The position numbers and the translations under genes were made by a program. Positions 34,918 to 45,651 of a DNA stretch of 64,000 nucleotides are shown here, one piece after another. The DNA is from Dendrobium chrysotoxum (taxonomy: Eukaryota > Streptophyta > Magnoliopsida > Asparagales > Orchidaceae). The number at the start of each line of letters is the position of its first letter. Within the stretch, counting starts at the first letter, position 1. The DNA is taken from positions 36,319,591-36,383,590 of the forward strand of contig CM034300.1 in the NCBI GenBank assembly GCA_019925795.1, read 5' to 3'. Below the pieces are notes generated by a model. That model did not search any database. It saw only the letters and a program-made list of their open reading frames with translations, and had not been told where the DNA came from.

Positions 34918-35271
34918 CTCATGGCGCTCCATCACGGCCTACTGAACCCCGGCAATGCTCGCTCGGCGCGCATCGGGCGAAGAAACCCTCATCGTGGGAC
35001 CCCTGAAGGGGAACGGCATGTCCAAGGATTCGGCCGCGCGGTAATCGCGATAACTTTCTGCCGAGGATTCCGTTTCGGCCTTATGACCCCATTCCGGAAT
35101 GCTTTTTCAGAGCCGGAGGTGGCGCCGATGTGCCAAAGGCCCATCGGACGGGCTTGCGCAGCCGAACAGCGCAGTTTCGGTCCCCTACGGTCCGCCACGG
35201 AATGAAGACGCCCCCCAAATCCCCCGTTCAGCCGGAGTCTACTTAATTATATTTTGAGACCATATTACTAA

Positions 35272-35391
35272 GGGTGCGACCATACCAGCACCAGTGCACC
35301 GGATCCCATCAGAACTCCCGCAGTTAAGCGTGCTTGGGCGAGAGTAGTACTAGGATGGGTGACCTCCTGGGAAGTCTCGTGGTTGCACCCC
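35272..35391 (+). rRNA. 5S rRNA: 5S rRNA, copy 72, indels in the gene
   Basis: 120 nt. An extra C (ACTCCCGCAG, 35317-35319) precedes box A; one C is missing (AAGTCTCGT) and one G added (GTGGTTGC) near the 3' end. Position -1 (35271) is A instead of C. The spacer is very rough and ends in a C7 run that replaces part of the normal CCATATT stretch. 501-bp unit. Possibly non-functional, or poor consensus. Confidence 0.88.
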
Positions 35392-35772
35392 CTTTTTCAA
35401 CCGGGGTCTCTTTTTTTCTCATGGCGCTCCATCACGGCCTACTGAACCCCGGCAATGCTCGCTCGGCGCGCATCGGGCGAAGAAACCCTCATCGTGGGAC
35501 CCTGAGGGGAACGCATGTCCAAGGATTCGGCCAGCGCGGTAATCGCGATAACTTTCTGCCGAGGATTCCCGTTTCGGCCTTATGACCCCATTCCGGAATG
35601 CTTTTTCAGAGCCGGAGGTGGCGCCGATGTGCCAAAGGCCCATCGGACGGGCTTGCGCAGCCGAACAGCGCAGTTTATCGGTCCCCTACGGTCCGCCGGA
35701 ATGAAGACGCCCCCAATCCCCGTTCCAGCCGGAGTCTACTTAATTATATTTTGAGACCCCCCCAATTACTAC

Positions 35773-35891
35773 GGGTGCGACCATACCAGCACCAGTGCAC
35801 GGATCCATCAGAACCTCCGCAGTTAAGCGTGCTTTGGGCGAGTGTAGTACTAGGATGGGTGACCTCCTGGGAAGTCCTCGTGTTGCACCCC
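35773..35891 (+). rRNA. 5S rRNA: 5S rRNA, copy 73, damaged gene and promoter
   Basis: Net length 119 nt, but with one base lost in CACCGG, one lost in CCCATC, one C gained in GAACCTCC, one T gained in GCTTTGGG (box A) and A to T at 35843. The upstream region has a C7 run (about 35757-35763) at -16 to -10, replacing the normal sequence. The spacer gains a net 10 bp, giving the longest unit (506 bp). This is the roughest unit in the window. Confidence 0.85.
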
Positions 35892-36278
35892 CTTTTTCAA
35901 CCGAGGGTTCTCTTTTTTTCTCATGGCTGCTCCATCACGGCCTACTGAACCCCGGCAATGGCTCGCTCGGTCGCGGCATCGGGCGAATAAACCCTCATCG
36001 TGGGACCCCTGAAGGGGAACGGCAATGTCCAAGGATTCGGACCGCGCGGTAATCGCGATAACCTTTCAGCCGAGGATTCCGTTTCGGCCCTTACTGACCC
36101 CCATTCGGAATGCTTTTTCAGGCCGGAGGGTGGCGCCGATGTGCAAAGGCCCATCGGTACGGGCTTGCGCAGCCGAACAGCGCAGTTTCGGTCCCTACGG
36201 TCCGCCGGACATGAAGACGCCCCCAAATCCCCGTTCAGCCGGAGTCTACTTAATTATATTTTGAGACCATATTACTAC

Positions 36279-36398
36279 GGGTGCGACCATACCAGCACCA
36301 GTGCACCGGATCCCATCAGAACTCCGCAGTTAAGCGTGCTTGGGCGAGAGTAGTACTAGGATTGGGTGACCTCCTGGGAAGTCCTCGTGTTGCACCCC
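36279..36398 (+). rRNA. 5S rRNA: 5S rRNA, copy 74, T inserted in box C
   Basis: 120 nt: an extra T in GGATTGGGTG (36362-36363) inside box C, which would disturb TFIIIA contacts if real. The spacer carries A at +239 and G at the A/G site, with no other change I saw. 497-bp unit. Confidence 0.92.
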
Positions 36399-36775
36399 CT
36401 TTTTCAACCGGGGTTCTCTTTTTTTCTCATGGCGCTCCATCACGGCCTACTGAACCCCGGCAATGCTCGCTCGGCGCGCATCGGGCGAAGAAACCCTCAT
36501 CGTGGGACCCCTGAAGGGAAACGGCATGTCCAAGGATTCGGCCGCGCGGTAATCGCGATAACTTTCTGCCGAGGATTCCGTTTCGGCCTTATGACCCCAT
36601 TCCGGAATGCTTTTTCAGGGCCGGAGGTGGCGCCGATGTGCCAAAGGCCCATCGGACGGGCTTGCGCAGCCGAACAGCGCAGTTTCGGTCCCCTACGGTC
36701 CGCCGGAATGAAGACGCCCCCAAATCCCCGTTCAGCCGGAGTCTACTTAATTATATTTTGAGACCATATTACTAC

Positions 36776-36894
36776 GGGTGCGACCATACCAGCACCAGTG
36801 CACCGGATCCCATCAGAACTCCGCAGTTAAGCGTGCTTGGGCGAGAGTAGTACTAGGATGGGTGACCTCCTGGGAAGTCCTCGTGTTGCACCCC
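36776..36894 (+). rRNA. 5S rRNA: 5S rRNA, copy 75, 498-bp unit
   Basis: Gene intact. The spacer has GCGCAATCGGG (+1 A) and CAGAGGCC at the A/G site (+1), a form that contains both alleles. Confidence 0.96.
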
Positions 36895-37273
36895 CTTTTT
36901 CAACCGGGGTTCTCTTTTTTTCTCATGGCGCTCCATCACGGCCTACTGAACCCCGGCAATGCTCGCTCGGCGCGCAATCGGGCGAAGAAACCCTCATCGT
37001 GGGACCCCTGAAGGGGAACGGCATGTCCAAGGATTCGGCCGCGCGGTAATCGCGATAACTTTCTGCCGAGGATTCCGTTTCGGCCTTATGACCCCATTCC
37101 GGAATGCTTTTTCAGAGGCCGGAGGTGGCGCCGATGTGCCAAAGGCCCATCGGACGGGCTTGCGCAGCCGAACAGCGCAGTTTCGGTCCCCTACGGTCCG
37201 CCGGAATGAAGACGCCCCCAAATCCCCGTTCAGCCGGAGTCTACTTAATTATATTTTGAGACCATATTACTAC

Positions 37274-37367
37274 GGGTGCGACCATACCAGCACCAGTGCA
37301 CCGGATCCCATCAGAACTCCGCAGTTAAGCGTGCTTGGGCGAGAGTAGTACTAGGATGGGTGACCTC
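37274..37367 (+). pseudogene. 5S rRNA: 5S rRNA pseudogene, copy 76, lacks last 25 nt
   Basis: Gene positions 1-94 are normal, then the sequence jumps from GACCTC straight into the T-run of the second terminator. About 45 bp are missing: gene positions 95-119, the T5 terminator and the stretch between the two T-runs. The remaining run is T8. CTC stands at both ends of the lost segment, fitting deletion between short repeats. The 3' strand of helix I is gone, so no stable 5S rRNA can form. The rest of the spacer has two small insertions. 455-bp unit, the shortest. Confidence 0.92.
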
Positions 37368-37728
37368 TTTTTTTTCTCATGGCGCTCCATCACGGCCTAC
37401 TGAACCCCGGCAATGCTCGCTCGGCGCGCATCGGGCGAAGAAACCCTCATCGTGGGACCCCTGAAGGGGAACGGCATGTCCAAGGATTCGGCCCGCGCGG
37501 TAATCGCGATAACTTTCTGCCGAGGATTCCGTTTCGGCCTTATGACCCCATTCCGGAATGCTTTTTCAGAGGCCGGGAGGTGGCGCCGATGTGCCAAAGG
37601 CCCATCGGACGGGCTTGCGCAGCCGAACAGCGCAGTTTCGGTCCCCTACGGTCCGCCGGAATGAAGACGCCCCCAAATCCCCGTTCAGCCGGAGTCTACT
37701 TAATTATATTTTGAGACCATATTACTAC

Positions 37729-37847
37729 GGGTGCGACCATACCAGCACCAGTGCACCGGATCCCATCAGAACTCCGCAGTTAAGCGTGCTTGGGCGAGAG
37801 TAGTACTAGGATGGGTGACCTCCTGGGAAGTCCTCGTGTTGCACCCC
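37729..37847 (+). rRNA. 5S rRNA: 5S rRNA, copy 77, T4 terminator
   Basis: Gene intact. The first terminator is T4 and the second T8; CAGGCC at the A/G site. 495-bp unit. Confidence 0.96.
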
Positions 37848-38223
37848 CTTTTCAACCGGGGTTCTCTTTTTTTTCTCATGGCGCTCCATCACGGCCTACT
37901 GAACCCCGGCAATGCTCGCTCGGCGCGCATCGGGCGAAGAAACCCTCATCGTGGGACCCCTGAAGGGGAACGGCATGTCCAAGGATTCGGCCGCGCGGTA
38001 ATCGCGATAACTTTCTGCCGAGGATTCCGTTTCGGCCTTATGACCCCATTCCGGAATGCTTTTTCAGGCCGGAGGTGGCGCCGATGTGCCAAAGGCCCAT
38101 CGGACGGGCTTGCGCAGCCGAACAGCGCAGTTTCGGTCCCCTACGGTCCGCCGGAATGAAGACGCCCCCAAATCCCCGTTCAGCCGGAGTCTACTTAATT
38201 ATATTTTGAGACCATATTACTAC

Positions 38224-38342
38224 GGGTGCGACCATACCAGCACCAGTGCACCGGATCCCATCAGAACTCCGCAGTTAAGCGTGCTTGGGCGAGAGTAGTA
38301 CTAGGATGGGTGACCTCCTGGGAAGTCCTCGTGTTGCACCCC
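38224..38342 (+). rRNA. 5S rRNA: 5S rRNA, copy 78, 498-bp unit
   Basis: Gene intact. The spacer has GGCTCGCGCGG (+1), a C6 run (+1), AAACCCC for AAATCCC, and CTACATAATT (T to A) within the AT-rich element before the next gene. Confidence 0.95.
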
Positions 38343-38721
38343 CTTTTTCAACCGGGGTTCTCTTTTTTTCTCATGGCGCTCCATCACGGCCTACTGAACC
38401 CCGGCAATGCTCGCTCGGCGCGCATCGGGCGAAGAAACCCTCATCGTGGGACCCCTGAAGGGGAACGGCATGTCCAAGGATTCGGCTCGCGCGGTAATCG
38501 CGATAACTTTCTGCCGAGGATTCCGTTTCGGCCTTATGACCCCATTCCGGAATGCTTTTTCAGAGCCGGAGGTGGCGCCGATGTGCCAAAGGCCCATCGG
38601 ACGGGCTTGCGCAGCCGAACAGCGCAGTTTCGGTCCCCTACGGTCCGCCGGAATGAAGACGCCCCCCAAACCCCCGTTCAGCCGGAGTCTACATAATTAT
38701 ATTTTGAGACCATATTACTAC

Positions 38722-38840
38722 GGGTGCGACCATACCAGCACCAGTGCACCGGATCCCATCAGAACTCCGCAGTTAAGCGTGCTTGGGCGAGAGTAGTACT
38801 AGGATGGGTGACCTCCTGGGAAGTCCTCGTGTTGCACCCC
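38722..38840 (+). rRNA. 5S rRNA: 5S rRNA, copy 79
   Basis: Gene intact. The spacer has GGGACCCTG (-1 C) and GGCCCGCGCGG (+1 C), for a 496-bp unit. Confidence 0.96.
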
Positions 38841-39217
38841 CTTTTTCAACCGGGGTTCTCTTTTTTTCTCATGGCGCTCCATCACGGCCTACTGAACCCC
38901 GGCAATGCTCGCTCGGCGCGCATCGGGCGAAGAAACCCTCATCGTGGGACCCTGAAGGGGAACGGCATGTCCAAGGATTCGGCCCGCGCGGTAATCGCGA
39001 TAACTTTCTGCCGAGGATTCCGTTTCGGCCTTATGACCCCATTCCGGAATGCTTTTTCAGAGCCGGAGGTGGCGCCGATGTGCCAAAGGCCCATCGGACG
39101 GGCTTGCGCAGCCGAACAGCGCAGTTTCGGTCCCCTACGGTCCGCCGGAATGAAGACGCCCCCAAATCCCCGTTCAGCCGGAGTCTACTTAATTATATTT
39201 TGAGACCATATTACTAC

Positions 39218-39336
39218 GGGTGCGACCATACCAGCACCAGTGCACCGGATCCCATCAGAACTCCGCAGTTAAGCGTGCTTGGGCGAGAGTAGTACTAGGA
39301 TGGGTGACCTCCTGGGAAGTCCTCGTGTTGCACCCC
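39218..39336 (+). rRNA. 5S rRNA: 5S rRNA, copy 80, G allele
   Basis: Gene intact. The spacer has CTCGCCGGGC for CTCGCTCGGC (two adjacent substitutions, near 39410) and G at the A/G site. 496-bp unit. Confidence 0.96.
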
Positions 39337-39713
39337 CTTTTTCAACCGGGGTTCTCTTTTTTTCTCATGGCGCTCCATCACGGCCTACTGAACCCCGGCA
39401 ATGCTCGCCGGGCGCGCATCGGGCGAAGAAACCCTCATCGTGGGACCCCTGAAGGGGAACGGCATGTCCAAGGATTCGGCCGCGCGGTAATCGCGATAAC
39501 TTTCTGCCGAGGATTCCGTTTCGGCCTTATGACCCCATTCCGGAATGCTTTTTCAGGGCCGGAGGTGGCGCCGATGTGCCAAAGGCCCATCGGACGGGCT
39601 TGCGCAGCCGAACAGCGCAGTTTCGGTCCCCTACGGTCCGCCGGAATGAAGACGCCCCCAAATCCCCGTTCAGCCGGAGTCTACTTAATTATATTTTGAG
39701 ACCATATTACTAC

Positions 39714-39832
39714 GGGTGCGACCATACCAGCACCAGTGCACCGGATCCCATCAGAACTCCGCAGTTAAGCGTGCTTGGGCGAGAGTAGTACTAGGATGGG
39801 TGACCTCCTGGGAAGTCCTCGTGTTGCACCCC
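39714..39832 (+). rRNA. 5S rRNA: 5S rRNA, copy 81, 494-bp unit
   Basis: Gene intact. The spacer has GGGACCCTG (-1 C), CTGCGAGG (-1 C) and GCCGAGGGTGG for GCCGGAGGTGG. Confidence 0.96.
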
Positions 39833-40207
39833 CTTTTTCAACCGGGGTTCTCTTTTTTTCTCATGGCGCTCCATCACGGCCTACTGAACCCCGGCAATGC
39901 TCGCTCGGCGCGCATCGGGCGAAGAAACCCTCATCGTGGGACCCTGAAGGGGAACGGCATGTCCAAGGATTCGGCCGCGCGGTAATCGCGATAACTTTCT
40001 GCGAGGATTCCGTTTCGGCCTTATGACCCCATTCCGGAATGCTTTTTCAGAGCCGAGGGTGGCGCCGATGTGCCAAAGGCCCATCGGACGGGCTTGCGCA
40101 GCCGAACAGCGCAGTTTCGGTCCCCTACGGTCCGCCGGAATGAAGACGCCCCCAAATCCCCGTTCAGCCGGAGTCTACTTAATTATATTTTGAGACCATA
40201 TTACTAC

Positions 40208-40326
40208 GGGTGCGACCATACCAGCACCAGTGCACCGGATCCCATCAGAACTCCGCAGTTAAGCGTGCTTGGGCGAGAGTAGTACTAGGATGGGTGACCT
40301 CCTGGGAAGTCCTCGTGTTGCACCCC
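40208..40326 (+). rRNA. 5S rRNA: 5S rRNA, copy 82, full minor haplotype
   Basis: Gene intact. The spacer has A at +239, A at +287 and G at +339, the clearest carrier of the minor haplotype. It also has GCAGATCCG (+2), a T3 run in CGTTTCAG (+1) and ATTATAATTT (T to A) before the next gene. 499-bp unit. Confidence 0.95.
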
Positions 40327-40706
40327 CTTTTTCAACCGGGGTTCTCTTTTTTTCTCATGGCGCTCCATCACGGCCTACTGAACCCCGGCAATGCTCGCTC
40401 GGCGCGCATCGGGCGAAGAAACCCTCATCGTGGGACCCCTGAAGGGAAACGGCATGTCCAAGGATTCGGCCGCGCGGTAATCGCGATAACTTTCAGCCGA
40501 GGATTCCGTTTCGGCCTTATGACCCCATTCCGGAATGCTTTTTCAGGGCCGGAGGTGGCGCCGATGTGCCAAAGGCCCATCGGACGGGCTTGCGCAGATC
40601 CGAACAGCGCAGTTTCGGTCCCCTACGGTCCGCCGGAATGAAGACGCCCCCAAATCCCCGTTTCAGCCGGAGTCTACTTAATTATAATTTGAGACCATAT
40701 TACTAC

Positions 40707-40825
40707 GGGTGCGACCATACCAGCACCAGTGCACCGGATCCCATCAGAATCTCCGCAGTTAAGCGTGCTGGGCGAGAGTAGTACTAGGATGGGTGACCTC
40801 CTGGGAAGTCCTCGTGTTGCACCCC
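40707..40825 (+). rRNA. 5S rRNA: 5S rRNA, copy 83, compensating indels
   Basis: 119 nt with an extra T (AGAATCTCC, 40750) and one T missing from box A (GTGCTGGGC, near 40769). C7 follows where C5 is usual. The spacer has at least six further indels, including two lost bases in the palindrome (CATTCGGATG). 498-bp unit. Confidence 0.9.
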
Positions 40826-41204
40826 CCCTTTTTCAACCGGGGGTTCTCTTTTTTTCTCATGGCGCTCCATCAACGGCCTACTGAACCCCGGCAATGCTCG
40901 CTCGGCGCGCATCGGGCGAAGAAACCCCTCATCGTGGGACCCCTGAAGGGGAACGGCATGTCCAAGGATTCGGCACGCGCGGTAATCGCGATAACTTTCA
41001 GCCGAGGATTCCGTTTCGGCCTTATGACCCCATTCGGATGCTTTTTCAGAGCCGGAGGTGGCGCGATGTGCCAAAGGCCCATCGGACGGGCTTGCGCAGC
41101 CGAACAGCGCAGTTTCGGTCCCCTACGGTCCGCCGGAATGAAGACGCCCCCAAATCCCGTTCAGCCGGAGTCTACTTAATTATATTTTGAGACCATATTA
41201 CTAC

Positions 41205-41323
41205 GGGTGCGACCATACCAGCACCAGTGCACCGGATCCCATCAGAACTCCGCAGTTAAGCGTGCTTGGGCGAGAGTAGTACTAGGATGGGTGACCTCCT
41301 GGGAAGTCCTCGTGTTGCACCCC
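41205..41323 (+). rRNA. 5S rRNA: 5S rRNA, copy 84, 497-bp unit
   Basis: Gene intact; one extra C in the spacer (GCTCCGGCGC, near 41398). Confidence 0.96.
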
Positions 41324-41701
41324 CTTTTTCAACCGGGGTTCTCTTTTTTTCTCATGGCGCTCCATCACGGCCTACTGAACCCCGGCAATGCTCGCTCCGG
41401 CGCGCATCGGGCGAAGAAACCCTCATCGTGGGACCCCTGAAGGGGAACGGCATGTCCAAGGATTCGGCCGCGCGGTAATCGCGATAACTTTCTGCCGAGG
41501 ATTCCGTTTCGGCCTTATGACCCCATTCCGGAATGCTTTTTCAGAGCCGGAGGTGGCGCCGATGTGCCAAAGGCCCATCGGACGGGCTTGCGCAGCCGAA
41601 CAGCGCAGTTTCGGTCCCCTACGGTCCGCCGGAATGAAGACGCCCCCAAATCCCCGTTCAGCCGGAGTCTACTTAATTATATTTTGAGACCATATTACTA
41701 C

Positions 41702-41800
41702 GGGTGCGACCATACCAGCACCAGTGCACCGGATCCCATCAGAACTCCGCAGTTAAGCGTGCTTGGGCGAGAGTAGTACTAGGACCTCGTGTTGCACCCC
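41702..41800 (+). pseudogene. 5S rRNA: 5S rRNA pseudogene, copy 85, 20-nt box C deletion
   Basis: 99 nt. The gene reads normally to ACTAGGA, then continues at CCTCGTG, so gene positions 84-103 are missing. This removes most of box C and part of the helix IV/V region. Both ends of the gene and the whole spacer are consensus, and the 476-bp unit is exactly 20 bp short. Being a single clean lesion, it looks more like a true deletion than base-calling noise. Transcription would be poor and the RNA misfolded. Confidence 0.92.
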
Positions 41801-42177
41801 CTTTTTCAACCGGGGTTCTCTTTTTTTCTCATGGCGCTCCATCACGGCCTACTGAACCCCGGCAATGCTCGCTCGGCGCGCATCGGGCGAAGAAACCCTC
41901 ATCGTGGGACCCCTGAAGGGGAACGGCATGTCCAAGGATTCGGCCGCGCGGTAATCGCGATAACTTTCTGCCGAGGATTCCGTTTCGGCCTTATGACCCC
42001 ATTCCGGAATGCTTTTTCAGAGCCGGAGGTGGCGCCGATGTGCCAAAGGCCCATCGGACGGGCTTGCGCAGCCGAACAGCGCAGTTTCGGTCCCCTACGG
42101 TCCGCCGGAATGAAGACGCCCCCAAATCCCCGTTCAGCCGGAGTCTACTTAATTATATTTTGAGACCATATTACTAC

Positions 42178-42296
42178 GGGTGCGACCATACCAGCACCAG
42201 TGCACCGGATCCCATCAGAACTCCGCAGTTAAGCGTGCTTGGGCGAGAGTAGTACTAGGATGGGTGACCTCCTGGGAAGTCCTCGTGTTGCACCCC
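42178..42296 (+). rRNA. 5S rRNA: 5S rRNA, copy 86
   Basis: Consensus gene and spacer; 496-bp unit. Confidence 0.97.
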
Positions 42297-42673
42297 CTTT
42301 TTCAACCGGGGTTCTCTTTTTTTCTCATGGCGCTCCATCACGGCCTACTGAACCCCGGCAATGCTCGCTCGGCGCGCATCGGGCGAAGAAACCCTCATCG
42401 TGGGACCCCTGAAGGGGAACGGCATGTCCAAGGATTCGGCCGCGCGGTAATCGCGATAACTTTCTGCCGAGGATTCCGTTTCGGCCTTATGACCCCATTC
42501 CGGAATGCTTTTTCAGAGCCGGAGGTGGCGCCGATGTGCCAAAGGCCCATCGGACGGGCTTGCGCAGCCGAACAGCGCAGTTTCGGTCCCCTACGGTCCG
42601 CCGGAATGAAGACGCCCCCAAATCCCCGTTCAGCCGGAGTCTACTTAATTATATTTTGAGACCATATTACTAC

Positions 42674-42792
42674 GGGTGCGACCATACCAGCACCAGTGCA
42701 CCGGATCCCATCAGAACTCCGCAGTTAAGCGTGCTTGGGCGAGAGTAGTACTAGGATGGGTGACCTCCTGGGAAGTCCTCGTGTTGCACCCC
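42674..42792 (+). rRNA. 5S rRNA: 5S rRNA, copy 87, 498-bp unit
   Basis: Gene intact; first terminator T6 (+1). The A/G site reads CAGGAGCC (+1), again containing both alleles. Confidence 0.96.
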
Positions 42793-43171
42793 CTTTTTTC
42801 AACCGGGGTTCTCTTTTTTTCTCATGGCGCTCCATCACGGCCTACTGAACCCCGGCAATGCTCGCTCGGCGCGCATCGGGCGAAGAAACCCTCATCGTGG
42901 GACCCCTGAAGGGGAACGGCATGTCCAAGGATTCGGCCGCGCGGTAATCGCGATAACTTTCTGCCGAGGATTCCGTTTCGGCCTTATGACCCCATTCCGG
43001 AATGCTTTTTCAGGAGCCGGAGGTGGCGCCGATGTGCCAAAGGCCCATCGGACGGGCTTGCGCAGCCGAACAGCGCAGTTTCGGTCCCCTACGGTCCGCC
43101 GGAATGAAGACGCCCCCAAATCCCCGTTCAGCCGGAGTCTACTTAATTATATTTTGAGACCATATTACTAC

Positions 43172-43290
43172 GGGTGCGACCATACCAGCACCAGTGCACC
43201 GGATCCCATCAGAACTCCGCAGTTAAGCGTGCTTGGGCGAGAGTAGTACTAGGATGGGTGACCTCCTGGGAAGTCCTCGTGTTGCACCCC
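43172..43290 (+). rRNA. 5S rRNA: 5S rRNA, copy 88, G allele
   Basis: Consensus gene; spacer G at 43511. Confidence 0.97.
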
Positions 43291-43667
43291 CTTTTTCAAC
43301 CGGGGTTCTCTTTTTTTCTCATGGCGCTCCATCACGGCCTACTGAACCCCGGCAATGCTCGCTCGGCGCGCATCGGGCGAAGAAACCCTCATCGTGGGAC
43401 CCCTGAAGGGGAACGGCATGTCCAAGGATTCGGCCGCGCGGTAATCGCGATAACTTTCTGCCGAGGATTCCGTTTCGGCCTTATGACCCCATTCCGGAAT
43501 GCTTTTTCAGGGCCGGAGGTGGCGCCGATGTGCCAAAGGCCCATCGGACGGGCTTGCGCAGCCGAACAGCGCAGTTTCGGTCCCCTACGGTCCGCCGGAA
43601 TGAAGACGCCCCCAAATCCCCGTTCAGCCGGAGTCTACTTAATTATATTTTGAGACCATATTACTAC

Positions 43668-43786
43668 GGGTGCGACCATACCAGCACCAGTGCACCGGAT
43701 CCCATCAGAACTCCGCAGTTAAGCGTGCTTGGGCGAGAGTAGTACTAGGATGGGTGACCTCCTGGGAAGTCCTCGTGTTGCACCCC
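43668..43786 (+). rRNA. 5S rRNA: 5S rRNA, copy 89, G allele
   Basis: Consensus gene; spacer G at 44007. Confidence 0.97.
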
Positions 43787-44163
43787 CTTTTTCAACCGGG
43801 GTTCTCTTTTTTTCTCATGGCGCTCCATCACGGCCTACTGAACCCCGGCAATGCTCGCTCGGCGCGCATCGGGCGAAGAAACCCTCATCGTGGGACCCCT
43901 GAAGGGGAACGGCATGTCCAAGGATTCGGCCGCGCGGTAATCGCGATAACTTTCTGCCGAGGATTCCGTTTCGGCCTTATGACCCCATTCCGGAATGCTT
44001 TTTCAGGGCCGGAGGTGGCGCCGATGTGCCAAAGGCCCATCGGACGGGCTTGCGCAGCCGAACAGCGCAGTTTCGGTCCCCTACGGTCCGCCGGAATGAA
44101 GACGCCCCCAAATCCCCGTTCAGCCGGAGTCTACTTAATTATATTTTGAGACCATATTACTAC

Positions 44164-44282
44164 GGGTGCGACCATACCAGCACCAGTGCACCGGATCCCA
44201 TCAGAACTCCGCAGTTAAGCGTGCTTGGGCGAGAGTAGTACTAGGATGGGTGACCTCCTGGGAAGTCCTCGTGTTGCACCCC
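44164..44282 (+). rRNA. 5S rRNA: 5S rRNA, copy 90, A allele
   Basis: Consensus gene and spacer. Confidence 0.97.
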
Positions 44283-44659
44283 CTTTTTCAACCGGGGTTC
44301 TCTTTTTTTCTCATGGCGCTCCATCACGGCCTACTGAACCCCGGCAATGCTCGCTCGGCGCGCATCGGGCGAAGAAACCCTCATCGTGGGACCCCTGAAG
44401 GGGAACGGCATGTCCAAGGATTCGGCCGCGCGGTAATCGCGATAACTTTCTGCCGAGGATTCCGTTTCGGCCTTATGACCCCATTCCGGAATGCTTTTTC
44501 AGAGCCGGAGGTGGCGCCGATGTGCCAAAGGCCCATCGGACGGGCTTGCGCAGCCGAACAGCGCAGTTTCGGTCCCCTACGGTCCGCCGGAATGAAGACG
44601 CCCCCAAATCCCCGTTCAGCCGGAGTCTACTTAATTATATTTTGAGACCATATTACTAC

Positions 44660-44778
44660 GGGTGCGACCATACCAGCACCAGTGCACCGGATCCCATCAG
44701 AACTCCGCAGTTAAGCGTGCTTGGGCGAGAGTAGTACTAGGATGGGTGACCTCCTGGGAAGTCCTCGTGTTGCACCCC
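44660..44778 (+). rRNA. 5S rRNA: 5S rRNA, copy 91, A allele
   Basis: Consensus gene and spacer. Confidence 0.97.
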
Positions 44779-45155
44779 CTTTTTCAACCGGGGTTCTCTT
44801 TTTTTCTCATGGCGCTCCATCACGGCCTACTGAACCCCGGCAATGCTCGCTCGGCGCGCATCGGGCGAAGAAACCCTCATCGTGGGACCCCTGAAGGGGA
44901 ACGGCATGTCCAAGGATTCGGCCGCGCGGTAATCGCGATAACTTTCTGCCGAGGATTCCGTTTCGGCCTTATGACCCCATTCCGGAATGCTTTTTCAGAG
45001 CCGGAGGTGGCGCCGATGTGCCAAAGGCCCATCGGACGGGCTTGCGCAGCCGAACAGCGCAGTTTCGGTCCCCTACGGTCCGCCGGAATGAAGACGCCCC
45101 CAAATCCCCGTTCAGCCGGAGTCTACTTAATTATATTTTGAGACCATATTACTAC

Positions 45156-45274
45156 GGGTGCGACCATACCAGCACCAGTGCACCGGATCCCATCAGAACT
45201 CCGCAGTTAAGCGTGCTTGGGCGAGAGTAGTACTAGGATGGGTGACCTCCTGGGAAGTCCTCGTGTTGCACCCC
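45156..45274 (+). rRNA. 5S rRNA: 5S rRNA, copy 92, A allele
   Basis: Consensus gene and spacer. Confidence 0.97.
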
Positions 45275-45651
45275 CTTTTTCAACCGGGGTTCTCTTTTTT
45301 TCTCATGGCGCTCCATCACGGCCTACTGAACCCCGGCAATGCTCGCTCGGCGCGCATCGGGCGAAGAAACCCTCATCGTGGGACCCCTGAAGGGGAACGG
45401 CATGTCCAAGGATTCGGCCGCGCGGTAATCGCGATAACTTTCTGCCGAGGATTCCGTTTCGGCCTTATGACCCCATTCCGGAATGCTTTTTCAGAGCCGG
45501 AGGTGGCGCCGATGTGCCAAAGGCCCATCGGACGGGCTTGCGCAGCCGAACAGCGCAGTTTCGGTCCCCTACGGTCCGCCGGAATGAAGACGCCCCCAAA
45601 TCCCCGTTCAGCCGGAGTCTACTTAATTATATTTTGAGACCATATTACTAC

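Larger units (their letters stand above)
34782..43171 (+). repeat. Rough block 2: indel-rich units with larger deletions
   Basis: Seventeen units of 455-506 bp, including two broken genes (37274, 41702), one terminator deletion (34782) and a very rough core at about 35.2-36.3 kb where indels occur every few tens of bases. The unit at 42178 is clean. Confidence 0.85.
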
